Shown piece by piece: positions 39,401 to 54,400 of a stretch of 64,000 bases of DNA. A model generated the notes under the pieces. The model was not told where the DNA came from, did not search any database, and was given only the letters and a program-made list of their open reading frames with translations. The DNA comes from Megaustenia siamemsis (Eukaryota > Mollusca > Gastropoda > Stylommatophora > Ariophantidae). The DNA lies in the NCBI GenBank assembly GCA_032433765.1, contig JAVIAB010000092.1, positions 62,992,493 through 63,056,492 on the forward strand, in the 5' to 3' direction. Every line of letters begins with the position of its first letter. Within the stretch, counting starts at the first letter, position 1. Made by a program: the position numbers and the translations under genes.

Positions 39401-42400
39401 GCTCCTCTAGCCCCACCAGTTCATGCTGTAACATCTCTTTCCATACTTCCTTATCTGTCGATGATGCTACCAAGATGAATGGATTCACATCCCAGTCTCT
39501 TGTCCCCTAAAGTATTGAATATAGGATTAACTTTTTCTCTTTGTTTTTTACTGCAGAGTTCAATCTGTTATATTTCTGATACCTGAATGGTCTTTTCTTA
39601 CAGTCATTCTTATTGTTGTTTGTGTGACAGTAGTGCTAAATCATATCAAAGTCTATGTCTCCAAGCTGTGTCTGTAGTGTCTATTAAATTCTATTTCTAC
39701 TGTCTTATAACAATTTTCATAATCTGATCTATAGCCAGCAGTAATAGGAAGGGTGACAGTAGTTACAGGGCCATGCTACTGAACTTTTAGTTGTTTCCAT
39801 TGTTTTTTTTTTTTCAGTTACAAAGCATGAATGATAAAAAAACAATATTGACATAATATAAACATAATTGTATTATTTTAAGTTGACAATGTTATGTTTT
39901 TCTCTTAAAGAATCTCTTCTGTAGCTAATAAAAAAATTAGGAATAATAGTATTTGAGGAGCAGCTAATTGTATTTTTCACGCCTGCACAGGATAACCCAT
40001 CCAGCTGTTTGATCTATTGATAATGTGTTTACTGAACTCTTCTTGTCAGATATTTGTATATAAAAACTTCTATAACTTAGTAAAGTTGGATTGTTTTAAA
40101 TCAAGTTTAATGTTGTAATTGATATTATAAAAGCACAATCATACAGCAGCAACATATTTTGCTCCAAATGAGTAAGGAATACCATGACGATCAACAAATT
40201 AGTGAGATTGACATCTGAGTTTACCATAATGCTTTGATAAACTGTTTACACTGTGCTATAAAGGTAGACTTTATGTTTGTATCATGGAATACAATAGTCG
40301 TTATATATTATTAATTATTGTATTATTATTATTAAGCGATTATAACTATGCTTTTATTCAGTAAACAATCTGATGAGATTTGATTTTATTCTTCTTTCAT
40401 CTTCTTTCCTTCCTAATTTGCCGCTCAACGTTGAGTATATAATTTATGGTCTTTTGACTTTATTATGTTATGTATATGATTAGAAATAAGATGACATTTT
40501 TAAAATCAACATTAATTGGAAAGGTTTGTGAGTTTAAGTTGCTGAAAAATATTGAAAAATTTATAATAAAGTTATTATTAATATCTTATTTTAATGATGT
40601 AAAGAATAGTGACACTGTGACCTTCCAGGCATGTCGTAAGAGGTGCCTAAGGAGGTTGATCGATGGCTTGACAAGTTGCCATTGTAAAAAGTATTGTTAT
40701 GGAAACAGCGCCATATATTTTAGAGCAGTGATCTCTGCAATATGTGCCACTTTGGCACGCAAGGTTTCTGTTTTTGAGATTATGGTTCTGCCCTATGTGC
40801 CGTCTTCGGCTCGAAAGGACAATAGATAGATTAATGATGCTATATTTCAGAGTATATTAAATAAATATAAAATTAAAACTCTTACTGTACTGACTCAAAA
40901 TCCATGTTCTAACAGAGTATTTTTTAGAAAAAAGAATTAGGGCATGAATGCATATTTTAATATCATAATAACTTTTTAATCTCAAACATTACTATGATGT
41001 GTTTTAAATCAAAATTTGTAGAATTGAATTAATTTTATATAATATGTATTTAAAAGCATATTTTTTTCAAGAAAAAAGTGCAAAAGTAACTGAGAAACCA
41101 GACAAAGAAAACAATTAAATTGAAAAACATAAAATGAAAACTGCACTTGAAATAATATTTACATGTTTATGCATGTCAGTAATACCATAAATGTTGTTTA
41201 TTGTAAAACATATTAATTTTTACACAAAATTGTACAGTTTCAAATGTTTATGTTTAAAAATAAAATGTATGTGAATTTTAAATATTTTTATGATGTTCTG
41301 TAAATTTCAGCCAAAAAAAAAAAAAAAAAAAAGGCAGAGTTCACATAATAGTGTCAATATTTTTTAATCCACAAAATACAGTAATGTATCATATATAAAA
41401 ATGTATAAAATTAAATGAATTTATTATAAAAAGTATTTACAATAATATTTTTGTTAGGAAAGTTTTTTTTTTAAATTACATGATTGACCTGCTGTATATA
41501 GAGCTAGAAGAAGGAATGGACAACGCGCCCCCTTACCTCAGGTACTCATGGGTGTTCTGATGATAAATATTATCACTCAATGAAAAATTTGAAATTCCAT
41601 CCATGAGTTGAATAAATACATCAACTATATTTTTAACAGTAATCCATAATTGAATTAAATGTGAAACTTGTTCGGCCGTAAATTGTTAGTTATGTTTATA
41701 AGGAAGCCATTTTCTTATCAGTGAAAATTCAATCACTTCGAACAACACACGATTGAAATAGATTAAAAACACAATGAAAACTGCTTCTAATAATACCAGC
41801 ATGAATAAGTTACAAAAGTAGATGTCTGGAATAGACTTTTGAAAACGTGGATTGGATGAAATATAAAAGAAATTTTTTTAGCTCAAAAATTAAAGTCTCA
41901 ACTATTAAACAGCTTTTATTAGATGGGCCGAAATTACAGGTACACTATTCTCGTCTATTAATAGACAAGCCAGGTAGAAAGAGTTAATATTATTTTCGGA
42001 GTATGTCTTGACTAAGAAAATAGTAATATCACCTGACTCAGTTAATATCTACAAGTTCAACTAGTAGCAGATTTTCACTTTCCTTTGAGCTAAATTAATA
42101 AAAAAAAAAGAAAGTTAACTAAAATGATTGTTGACTTGATATGCAATTATATGTTTTTACATATTTATTTTAATAATTTGTTTTTTTTGGGAATTTGTAC
42201 AGCCATGATCAACTTTGAAGACCTCAGAAGATTTCTGATTTTGGAGATAAGCTTTATATATATATATTTTTTTTTAATTGTTATGCCCAGTTTTAGAAAA
42301 CCTATAATACTTTTTTTTTACTGCCAATAATATTCTTAACACACTACTTCTATAAAACCCCATTGCTGTCTAGCCTCCAACAATGTTCTTAGGTCATGTC

Positions 42401-45400
42401 TATTTTCTTACTGTTCTGGATTTACTTCCAGAAGTCGAGACTGACTGTCTGTACATATCACTGAAAATCTTTTCTCATTTCCATTGACAAAAATGGTTGC
42501 ATATTTTTATCACTCTTATAATGCAGTATTTGTCTCATCCACTGTTCAGCCAACCTCATTTGTTATATGGTTGGTTGGTTTATTCCTTATAAATTTAAAA
42601 TTGTTCCCAGGCCTTTTTAATCCATTGGCCTGTTTAATTCTGTTTCATTTACGTTAATTATACATTCAAGATTTGTCCTTTTCTTTGTAGGGACTATTAC
42701 TTGTATTCCAGCTGTTCAGACTTATTTTGCAAAAAATGTTAGTTTTTTTTCTGTAACAAATCTCACTCTTAGTGATTTTTACAGTATCATCAGTATACCT
42801 CAGATTTTGTACATTATGATGACATTTTTTAATAATCTCTTTATACAGAATGAATAAATCTAATGATAGTACACATTAATTAATTTATTTTACTGTACAA
42901 ATTTCAAATCCAAGTATCCAGAATATTTTATTTCAACAGCTTTGTTATGTCTGGTTCATCTGATTGATTGTATTCTATTTCACTAAATATGAAGGTATTC
43001 TATAGAGAACTGATGTGAAAAAGCTTTTGAAAGTTGCACTTTATTTTACAAGTCCATTAATGATCTTTCAGTGTTATTTCATAATTATTGTGATAAAATA
43101 AAATGCCACATGTTTTGTTCTTCAGTTGCGTCTAACAGAAATTTATGTTATTAATAAAATAAAAATAATAAAACCATGTTAAATGTTTTTTTTTTTCTTT
43201 TTTGTGTTTCACAACCACTGTTCAATGTGTGTCCTTGTGAATTAGGCATGGGTAAAAGGCAGTGAGCTACATTCTCATAAAAGATGTACCAATGATAAGT
43301 GGCACCTCACACATACTCCTTTCCCAGTAACAGTATATTAAAGAAATATCTTTACATTATTTTAAGCAGCCCCAATGAAACTCTACTCCATCTGCAATCT
43401 ATAACTAATTTTATCTGATCTCTCAACTCTAGTATTTTTCTGTGAATTAAAAATGTTAGTGTACTTGTATGTCTAACTATAGCATCAGGTTATGGTGGTT
43501 CCTACAATCCATCTTTTATCTTTAATCTCCAGTTTAATATCACTCAAGTGGTTATTATTATAATCTTTTTTCAATTGTTGTGTATATTATATTGACTCAT
43601 CATCATCAAGTACGGTGCCTGCTGGCGTAGATGATCATGTCTCTCCACAACTTTTGATCTCAACAGTTATCATTTCTGATGTTTACCTTCTGTCAAGCCA
43701 TTCTCTGAAGCTGTCTGGTATCTTTTCTCTTTGCTTCCATCTATCTCTTCGTCCCTCAATTTTCCCAGTTACAATATATTCCAGCTGTTCCCTTCTCATT
43801 ACATGGTCAAAAAATGATGATTGTTTCATCCTAATATTGGATATTAGCTTTTTGCTTTGGCTTCTTTCAGAACGTTTTCATTACTCTTCTTAGCTGTCCA
43901 TAGTGTTCTCAATATCCTTCTGTAAAACCACATTTCTACAGCCTCCAGTGGTTTTCTTGTGTGTTTTCCTATTTTCTATGATTCACATCCATATTTTAAG
44001 ACTGGCTCCACATAACATTTAAGAACTCTTTTATTCTTTTTACAATTGTCAAAAATGGATTGCACAGTATCTTCCTCATTTTATTTAAAAGCTGCTTTTG
44101 CCTGAGCCATTCTGCATCTCGCCGCTGTTCTAGATCTACTCTCTGAGGTTAATGTTGTTCCCAGATATTTAAATTCACTTACCTGTTTTAATATTGTTCT
44201 GCTTGCCTATATTGTGCATTGCGGAGATGTATTTTTCTTTGTTGTTACCATTACTTCTGTCTTTTTGCTATTAAGACTGTCTTTTTTTTGCTTCTTTCAC
44301 TATAATATCTAACATTTCTTATAATTTATTTTCACTCTTAACGATTAAGACTGTATCATCAGCATACCTTAGATTATTTATATTATGACCTCCGATTGTT
44401 ATTTCAGGCATGCCCCTTATGGCTCTTAAAATAATCTCACTATACTTATTAAACAAATTTGATGACAGCACACAATCTCGCCTAACACCGTTTTATTTGT
44501 TGAAATATTCCCAATTGATTTCCAGTTATTATGGCATTTATTGACTATATGATTCAAATATTGCTGTTGTTGTGAACTATACAAATATCATCAGTATTAT
44601 TCTCTTCATGAAAGAATATTTTCAACAATGAAAAAATAATTTTCTAAAGTCTTTTAGTTTTTCTTCTTTTTTTTTCTTTACAAACTTAAATGAATGCCAG
44701 AAGAGAGTATTAAGTTCTGACACTTAGCATGATGAACTTTCCACAAGGAAGGAAATAAGAATGACTAATCTATTTCTGTATGAGTTATAGGGTGAAAAGC
44801 AGAAACATTGCTTTTCAGATCTTATATAATTTTCTAGTCCATTCTACTTTGTAAAATATTTGCTTTTAAAGTTTAGGGAAGATAGTTTAGGTATGAAGAA
44901 ACATCTAACATGCTGAAATTTGGTATTGTTAATTTGCAACTACTTTTCAGGTCTAGGAAAACATCTTGTGGAGCCATTACAAATATATAGATGGAACACA
45001 AACATATACATGTTTTCATAAAAATTATTTTTTTTCTAACAGAAAATCAATCACTTTCCTGGCATGAGTGAAATCTGTCGCAAAGATATGCTGGCCCGAA
45101 ATTTAAACCGTATGCAGAAAATGTTCCCTAAAGAGTATAATGTTTTTCCTAAAACCTGGTGCCTTCCTGCTGAGTAAGTGCTCAGAGTAATTTGTTGTCA
45201 TCTGTATCAATTCAGCTATTTTATTGCCAGCACAAGATAAATGATTTTGAAATTAGTGTGACATTGAAAAATAATTGACAATTTGAAGAACATTATTTGT
45301 CATCTTTAATGCTTTATATCCACACTATTATAACTTTTCATTATTTTTCTACCAGATGCAAGAAATACCATTCTCACTTGGTTAGTGTCTTAATATAGAG

Positions 45401-48400
45401 TATTTGTGATTAAGGGTATTACCAATAGCTATTATTTCTGTTGATTTTCAGATGTTAGTAATTAATATAGTAATGTTTAACTGTTTTCTTTTCCTGTAAT
45501 TTGCAGTTATTATAATATGTTGCATCATCCATTGTATTAACACTTTAACTACCCATGGCGAATGGACTGCATGGCTGGATTTTTGTAAAAGGACCAGTGT
45601 CCTGTCGACTGTATGGCTAATGGTCACATAGTTTTTTTTTTGTTCCTTGCTTATTTAGACACTTTTTTTAATGTTGAAACAAATTAAAATCTCTAGCAAA
45701 ATATTTATTTTTTTAAGAATTGGACATTAGGCAATGGTATTTGATTACTTTGTAGTAAAAATAAAAGATTTTTGTGAGATTTTTCAATTTCTCTTTACTT
45801 TTGGAGACAATCTCACCAAATCGCCTCATTTCACAAGACAATTAACATCAGGCTATTTATTGCAAACAATTTTAGAATGGATTGTAATGTTTGTAATGAA
45901 TCATAGCACTTAGTTTTTATATTATTCGATTACGGTTTAGCTTTGGAGTAAATAAAAATAGTTTTTTTTAACTCGTTCCTACTGTTTTTTATAAGACAAT
46001 ATATAGTCTTTTGTCCATGTCGTGGGATACTTAACATTATAAACATAAAAATATATGTTTTTCTGAGCTTTTTTTGTGCTAATTGTGAAGTATGTGTCCA
46101 AAATTATTAATTCTGAAAAGATTGAATTATAAAGACAACACGAGTATGATCGCATATGAAATGGCAAGATCTGGTAAGTGAAATGAGAAAAATGTTATTT
46201 ATTGCAGATTCTGAGACATTTTTCTATAAATCAACTTCTTTCTTTATAATTATTATATTATTTTTATATTCTTTTACTACATATGTACTCTCACTTCAAT
46301 CTTCTTTTATTTGATCTATAAAACATGTAGATTTTTTCAATAATTACATTGTTGATGTGATTTTTAAGACAGTGGTGTCCTTCAATTCTCTCTCAGTTTT
46401 CACTCTTTGGTCAGGGTGTATGTTTTCTTCAGTATGTAAAGTGTTAAGTGGTGTTGTTGCCAGAATTATTTAATGAATTATTTTAATTTCAAAGATAAGT
46501 TTCATAGCAGGATCTTTCATCCTAGATTATGTTACCATAGTAAAAATCACCGCTTTAGAACACAAATTCTTCAAAAATTGACATTTTGCCATGATAAACA
46601 TTTCCCCCTTCTTTGTATCTTCCTAATTACCACTTCCAATCTATCTATCTTTCGTTCGCCTGAAGTATTGTCTATATCTGCAATGTCGTTTCCTGTATAA
46701 ATTTTACTGTCTTTTGTAATTCTTGCAGTGGCCCATATAGTTTTGTCTGTAGTGTTGTATCTATGGGCCAATGGATTTTCCTCAGTCTACTATATTCAGT
46801 GCAGTCTTGAAGTATGTGTTCAGCAGTCTGGGGTGCCTGTCCACATGTACAAGTAGTTGATGTGCCGATCTTGAATTTTGTATACATGTGACTATGGAGT
46901 CGATTGTGTCCTGTTCTTAGGCGTATAATGATAACTTGTTCATATCTATTCATATTATGAAAGGCATCCTGATTTGGGGCTTGTGGTCCTCTGATTGATT
47001 TGATTATCTGTTTCTTATGATGGTATGTAACTGGTGTATCTAGTTGTGTGCCTGTTGAACCTTCCTTTGCCAACTGATCTGCTTTCTCATTTCCTGGTAT
47101 TCCACAGTGAGATGGGATCCACTGCAGGGCAACCCTGTGGTGCTTGCAGAGTTCAGTCAATAAGGTCTGCAGATGTGGTAATTTTCTGGATTGTAGTGCC
47201 TGGAGTACTGATCTTGCATCTGTCAAAAACACTACAGGCTGTGGGCTAAGATTACTGTTCAGCAGTTTTTCTATTGCCAACTTTATTGCTTGTATTTCTG
47301 CATCATAATTGTGACAATATTTCCCTGTTGCTATTTTATCCATATCCCTAGTGTTATTTGGGTACTCTATATATGCACCTGCTCCCCCATTCTTTACTGC
47401 ATTCTGTGCTGATCCATCTGTGTACACACGAATCCATAGGTCTTGTGGGTATTCTTCATCCAGGAAACTGAGAGCTATTGTTTTTCGCTGTAGACTATTT
47501 TGTTCCTCTTTGTCAACTATTCCTTTCACTTCTGTCCGTATTTGAACTGATAATCCTGATTCATCTGTCCAGGGAGTCTGTTCTGGTATGGGCAGAAGGG
47601 GTTTAACAACTCTTGGCATGTCTGGTGTTTGTCTACTAATACGCTTGGCTTGGTGGATAAAGCTGCTTCTCTTAAGTCGTCCCAATGCAAGATTTTGGAA
47701 TCTGTCCTTCATTGGATGTCTCGGCATGCATACAAATTTTTCTGCCTGTATCAGCACCTTTGTGTCTCTCCGTTCTCTCAGTGCTTGTATCCTCCACAAT
47801 TTCTCCATCTCCAATATTGGTGTTGATTTCATTGCTCCTGTGATGACCCTAAGTGCCTGGTTTTGTACTTTATCCAGTTCTTGCAATGTGGTGTTTGATG
47901 CTGAGCACCATGCGGATGATCCATATTCTAAATGTGGGCGTATACTCTGTTGGTAAACTTTACTGAGTATTTTCCCACTCGCACCCCATGTGGTTCCACA
48001 CAACTTTCTTAGAATAGCCAATTTTCTCCTTGCTTTTTGGGTTGCCTTATTTATCTGCTGTTTCCAAGATAGTTTGTTATCAAATGTAACTCCGAGATAT
48101 GTAGCTTGTATGTCTTCTTTCAAAGACTCATTGTTTATGTAGATGGCTCCTGCTTTTTGTTTTGGGGAGAGTGTGAAAAGTGTAGTACTGCATTTGTCTG
48201 TATTGATGCTGATACACCATCTATTTGTCCATGAATTCAGTGCATTCATAGCTCTTTGTAGCAATTTGGAGGCCACTGTTGCATACTCCTCTGTGCACCA
48301 CATTACCAAGTCATCTGCATACATTGCCACTTTGATGCCATGTGGTAGTTCAGTAACTAGGTCATTGATGTAGATCAGAAAAAGTGTTGGAGATAGTACC

Positions 48401-51400
48401 CCTCCTTGTGGAACGCCCTGAGCAAAATAAGACCTTCTTACTCTTAAGACCATCCAGTTGCACTCTGGCTCTCCTGTTATGCAGGTATGCTTTGACCCAT
48501 TTGTACATCCTGCCATTTACTCCATAATTTCTCAGTTTCTTCAAAAGCCCTTCCTTCCATACCTTATCAAATGCTTTCTTTAGGTCTATCCATGCTGCTA
48601 GTACCAGTTTCTTTTCTTGAAACGCATCTTCAATTTCCTGGGAAAGATAGGTTGCTTGATCTTCGGTAGAGTAACACTGTCTAAAGCCTGCTTGTTGTGG
48701 GACAAGGAGATTTTCACTTTACCACTTCCAATGACCCTTGAGTGTTCTATCTATCTATCTATCTCTTGACTTTTCGAGTCATAGTGGCCCATAAGGCATA
48801 GACCCAGATACTCTTTCTCTTATCTAAATTTTTATTCTAGCAGTTTTCAAACCTTGTAAAAATCTTCTATCAAATCCTGCCATTTGTCTTTGTTCTGTGC
48901 AAGCAACTCTATATCATTGAGGGAGCTGATTCCTGCTGCTCTTGCCTCTCTGATCAATGTTCTTCTCAGATGAACTCTGGGTCGGGCTCTTTTCCTCTTA
49001 CCTGTTGTTTCCCACATGAGGGCTTGCTTTGCTATTTGGTTATTATCTCTTCTCATCATATATCCAACATATAACCATTGTCTTTCCTTGATTACTGAAG
49101 ATATTAGTGGTTGATTGGCGATTTCTCTAATTTCCTTGTTTGTTTTTAATTCGTTCCATGCCATACCAAGTATTTTCCTTAGACATTTATTTATCAGGTC
49201 TACGTTTCATTAACAAAATCCTTCAGTGTTGGATTTGTTTTAATTTTAATTTTTATTTTGTGAGATACAAACTCATATAAAAAATATATTTGCCAATTTT
49301 CAAGAAATTTGTTGAATTTTCTGACATCAAACCCTTTGTAACTCTAGAAACGCAGCGAATAACACTATGAGGTAGCCAAACTTACTGACAGACTTACGCC
49401 GTTCATACTGATAGACACTGTAATATGTCCGATTCCTGCTGTAACATTCAAGTCATAAATCAATCTGTAGCAGAAAATCTGAGTTCGCCGTGTCTCTCCC
49501 AGTATAAACACACGGCTGTGTGTCAAAAGGTTTAAAGAAAATACTATTTTTAGAGCTCCTTATGTTACAATTAAGTGGTAGTAATTTTTATTATCATATC
49601 GTAAACAGGCTAGCCACAGATAGGTATCGTAATTAAGGGTTAAAATAGCTGACTGATATGTCAGCTTTCTACATGTTTTCTAAAAATCTTATTTTTTATT
49701 ATAAATATATAAATGTTTTGTTTTGTTAATTGGTTGTTGGTCCAGTTAGCGTTTTGATTTTTCCATTTGGTTCAATGTCATATAGTATGATGTTTCTCTG
49801 CTGGATTTTCTGCTCACACATGTCTGGAATTATAAAAAGTACTGTCACATAACTGTGAGACATACATTAGCATCTATGCTCTGTTTCAAGATATTTAAGC
49901 CAAGGTGGATTGACTGCATTCATTGCCCATTGGTTGTGCTGAACTTACTAAAGCTATAGACACATAACTATAAGATTGACATCTCAGGAAAAATAATAAA
50001 GGTATGAACATATATTCTCATCAGTAAGAGAAAGTTAAGAGAGAATGCATGTTTATTATACAAGGAAACACATTTACATAAATGGAAATGTATACAGTGG
50101 GACAAATAATTTAAATTGTGTGCTCTAATTGGAGATTTGCTTTTGGAATAGACTGTAAACAATGATGAAGAATGCTAACCATTAAGTGTTAAGAAAGATT
50201 AATATCTTTATAATAATAATTTCAATGCTATATGAGAGAAGATGTTGAATGCCCAAACAAAAGGACGTGCTGAGACTGCTATGATGGGGACTACAGCTAC
50301 CTTTCTTTGTTTGGGAGATGAGGTAGTAATTCCACTGGCACAGGCAGTTGAGCAATTATGAATTTTAATTTATTTTGCAGTGATACCAGAGCCTTCCATA
50401 ACCATAACAAAAAGATGTTCAAGGCTTTACAAAAATATTGGCAACTGAAGACTACAGTTTAACTGATTATGGATCCATAGTATAGCAGTAAAAATCTTGC
50501 TAAAAGTTATACAAGGGAGGATTCAGAATAAAATTAATACTGAATTAGATGAGCAGCAATTTGGATTTAGGAAAAATAGCGGGACTAAAGAAGCCATATT
50601 CTGCATGAGAACATTAATCGAAAAGTACACAGAAGTAAACAAACCAATATATGCCTGCTTCATAGACTACACCAAAGCTTTTGATAGAGTACACCACAAA
50701 CAACTTATAGAATGCTTAAAAGAGATACATCTAGATGACATGGACATACGACTAATATGCAATCTATACTGGGAGCAAACAGCAATAATAAAATATAACA
50801 AAGAGAACCCATTGATATAAAAAGAGGAGTAAGACAAGGATGCATCCTATCACCAAGCTTGTTCAATCTATACACTGAGCAAATCTTTAAAAACATCATA
50901 GAGATGCCAGGCCTACAAATTAATGGAAAGATAATCAATAACCTAAGATATGCTGATGATACTGTACTACTAGCAGAAAATCTGAAAGATCTACAACAAT
51001 TACTTAATGAAATAAACATAACAAGCAAAAAATATGGACTAGATATGAATATCAAAAAGACTAAAACTATGATCATAAACAAAGAAAATACTCAAAACCC
51101 ACAAGTGAATATCAAAATTGATGGAATAGACCTGGAGACAGTTCGGAGCTACAACTACCTTGGACATACTATAACCAGTGATGGAGAATGCACAACTGAA
51201 ATAAACAAAAGAATAGGAATGGCAAAAAGTAATTTTAATGTCATGAAGAACATACTAACATCAAAACAAATAACACCAGAGCTAAAACTAAGAATAGCAA
51301 AATGTTACATCTTCTCAATATTCCTGTATGGTGCTGAAACATGGACATTAGACAAGAAAACAGAACAGAGAATTGAAGCCTTTGAAATGTGGATATATAG

Positions 51401-54400
51401 AAGAATAGGTAGAATTGGATGGAAGGAAAAGAAAACAAACGATGAAGTCTTAAAACAACTAAAAATGAAAAGAGAACTACTGGACACAATTAGGACAAGA
51501 CAAATGCAATTCTTGGGCCATGTTAAAAGACACAACAGCCTACTGAAAGTAATCCTGGAGGGGAAAATACAAGGTAAAAGAGGCAGAGGCAGACCAAGAT
51601 TAACATGGACAAGTAACATCAAAAGATGGACAAATCAGCCTATGACAACCTGCACCATCAAAGCAAGAGACAGAGCAGAATGGCGCTCCATGGTAGCCAA
51701 CCTTCGTTGAGGCGACGGCACTCAATGATGATGATGATGAGTATAGCAGTATTTAGTGAACTGGACTAAGAAGGACAAATAAAATTATCCTGATCAAAAG
51801 CGTCTAGGTTCACCTAACCTTAAATGGGTACCAGATTTTTTTTCAGGAAAGGAAAGACCTCACTGGCATAATACTGACTGACCCAAAAATGTGTCAATAG
51901 TATAAAAAATAAGGGCATAGTCATTAAATTCCCTGTTTTGCCATGGGGCTTAGTAGAGTTTTTTTTCTTCTTTCCTTTCTTAATTAGTTGACAAGAGCTT
52001 CAAATAATAATCATATTATATTTTATTAATAATCAATTTTGTCACTTAATTATGTAAGCTGCTTATGTAAAACCATACAATTTTTACCTAAAAATATTCT
52101 TTCAGTGAAATTATATAGATGTGCTTTGAATGAATATGCATATACTAAGATAAGAACACAAGAGGAAGATCTGACAAGACTCTTTGGAAAAAAACGTAGT
52201 AGAAAATATATTATACAAAATTGTTTTCAATTGTGTTACGAAAATGTAAGAATATCATTTGATTGGTTATGCAATTGTTTATTTTACGTCTGTTACTTTC
52301 ACTCTTTCTTTTGTCTTTTTTCTTCTGCTTCTCTCAATTGAAACAGTTATGGTGACTTCCAAGCTTATACCAGGCAAAAGAAGAACAAGACCTACATTCT
52401 CAAACCAGAGTCCGGGTGTCAAGGCAGAGGAATTTGGGTCACAAAAAACCACAGGGAGATAAAACCCCATGAACACATGATTTGTCAAGTGTATATTACC
52501 AAGGTGAAGAGAATTAATGCCCTTACTACATAGAGTGTACATAGTTGGGTGGCAGCATATTTGTTTCAGTTCAAAATTTAATTTTTTGCTGTCTTTAGAG
52601 GATTGCTTTTATACTTGTTAAAATAGATATATATGAAAACAATCATGGCATTTTTGCACACTATTTCAGAAGTCAGATCTTTGTTTGTAGAACTTTATGA
52701 AGTTGCCAGCCTGACAGATACAATATTCTAGTGACTTTATGATTTTTAACTTTTTGATTATGAATGCTTTCAGATTTTTAAAAATATATTACAAGTAAAG
52801 AGATCAGAATCTGTATAGTAAAAGCAGCAATGAATTTTTAAAACCTGGACAACATATGGAAATAAAAAATACTTTGCAAGAAAACCAAACTTAGAATATT
52901 CAACTCAAACATATTGTCAACACTTACCTATGCATGTGAAAGCTGGAAATCATCAAAAGATATTGAGAAAAACTAAACTCTTTTGAAGACAAATGCCTAA
53001 GAAAAATACTCTGTGTACAGTGGAATGAATTCAAGATTAATATTGAATAAGAGAAATGGTCATGCAACCAAAGATCTCATCTACAATTAAAGAAAGAAGA
53101 TGGACATATGTTGGACATGTGATGAAAAGAGACAACAAGAGAATTCCAAACAGACTCTTCTATGTGAAACATCAGGAAAACAAAAAATGAGGAAGACCTA
53201 AAGAGACACTAAAAGAACACTTATAGGATAAACAAAGTTGGCAAGCATAGATTCATTAGTTATGATCAAACATTTTGCCCAGAATAGAGTTGGGTGGCAG
53301 AAAACACTACAAGTCCTATGCAATGTCTAACAGCACGGGAAGGATCAAGAATTACATGTAAAATATGTGTTATATATATATAAATAATGCCATCAATAAC
53401 TGAAATATGTAATAATTATGACATTTTCTCTCATTTTATTTATTTTTCACATTAAATTATTTGTTTCTTTCTTCAACATTTAGTTTCATAATTTGATCAT
53501 TAATACTGTGGATACAAATCCAACATTCTTCTAATTCTGATTCCATTTAGATCTTGTTTTCTGTTCTTTTCATCACACCAAGTGCTCTGTCTAGATTTTT
53601 TTCCCCACAGAATGCAGAAAATCAACAATAAATGTAGAATTATAGAGTTGACAAATATTCTTGAAATCTGGATTTACTTTAATTATAAAGCAAACAAAAA
53701 AAGCAGTTGCTGTACATAAGAATAAAAGATAAAATTATGAACGGTTTCAAGATTTAAGAAATAATAATGCTTTTGTTTTATTATAGATAGGGGTAAAACA
53801 TTATCAATGGTCATTATTGAAAAATAAGTTTGAAAATAATTTTTTTAAATTATGAAAAAAATCTAAGAGAAAAATGTCAAGAAACAAGCAAAAGATTAAT
53901 TTATTGACATCATTGTAAATGACAAGTTTGTTAGCAAAACATAGATAGCACTTATGATTGTAAAAATATGTTTTTGTTTTTTCATAAGTTTTTGTACTTG
54001 ACCATGTCAATATGACAATTCTTACCAGAACAAACAGCATATATTAAGTTTGTTGTTTCATATATTTGCAGCCTTTTTTGATTGATGGATTTAAGTTTGA
54101 CCTACGTATCTATGTGCTAATAACTTCTTGCGACCCATTAAGAATGTTTATCTTCAAAGATGGGCTGGCCAGGTTTGCTACCAACAAGTACAGTGAACCA
54201 ACTCATAACAATACAGTATGTTTATATTAGTTTAATGACTATAATATTACATGTACCTTTCTCATTGTTGATTAGACCATTTGATGACATCAGTTGAATA
54301 AAATGGAAAATATATTTTTGAATGGTCCAATGGATTAAATGGATTGTACTAGTTTCAACAGAGGTGAAATGCAAAATAGATCAGACAAAAGCAACTTTCT

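Noticed and set aside
46672..48516. 614-codon frame as a host gene
   Set aside because: It is the reverse transcriptase and RNase H of a LINE bounded by a target-site duplication and carrying a frameshift.
52039..52341. 100-codon open frame before exon 6
   Set aside because: Not similar to TTLL sequence and exon 6 has a clear acceptor at 52347 with the right phase.
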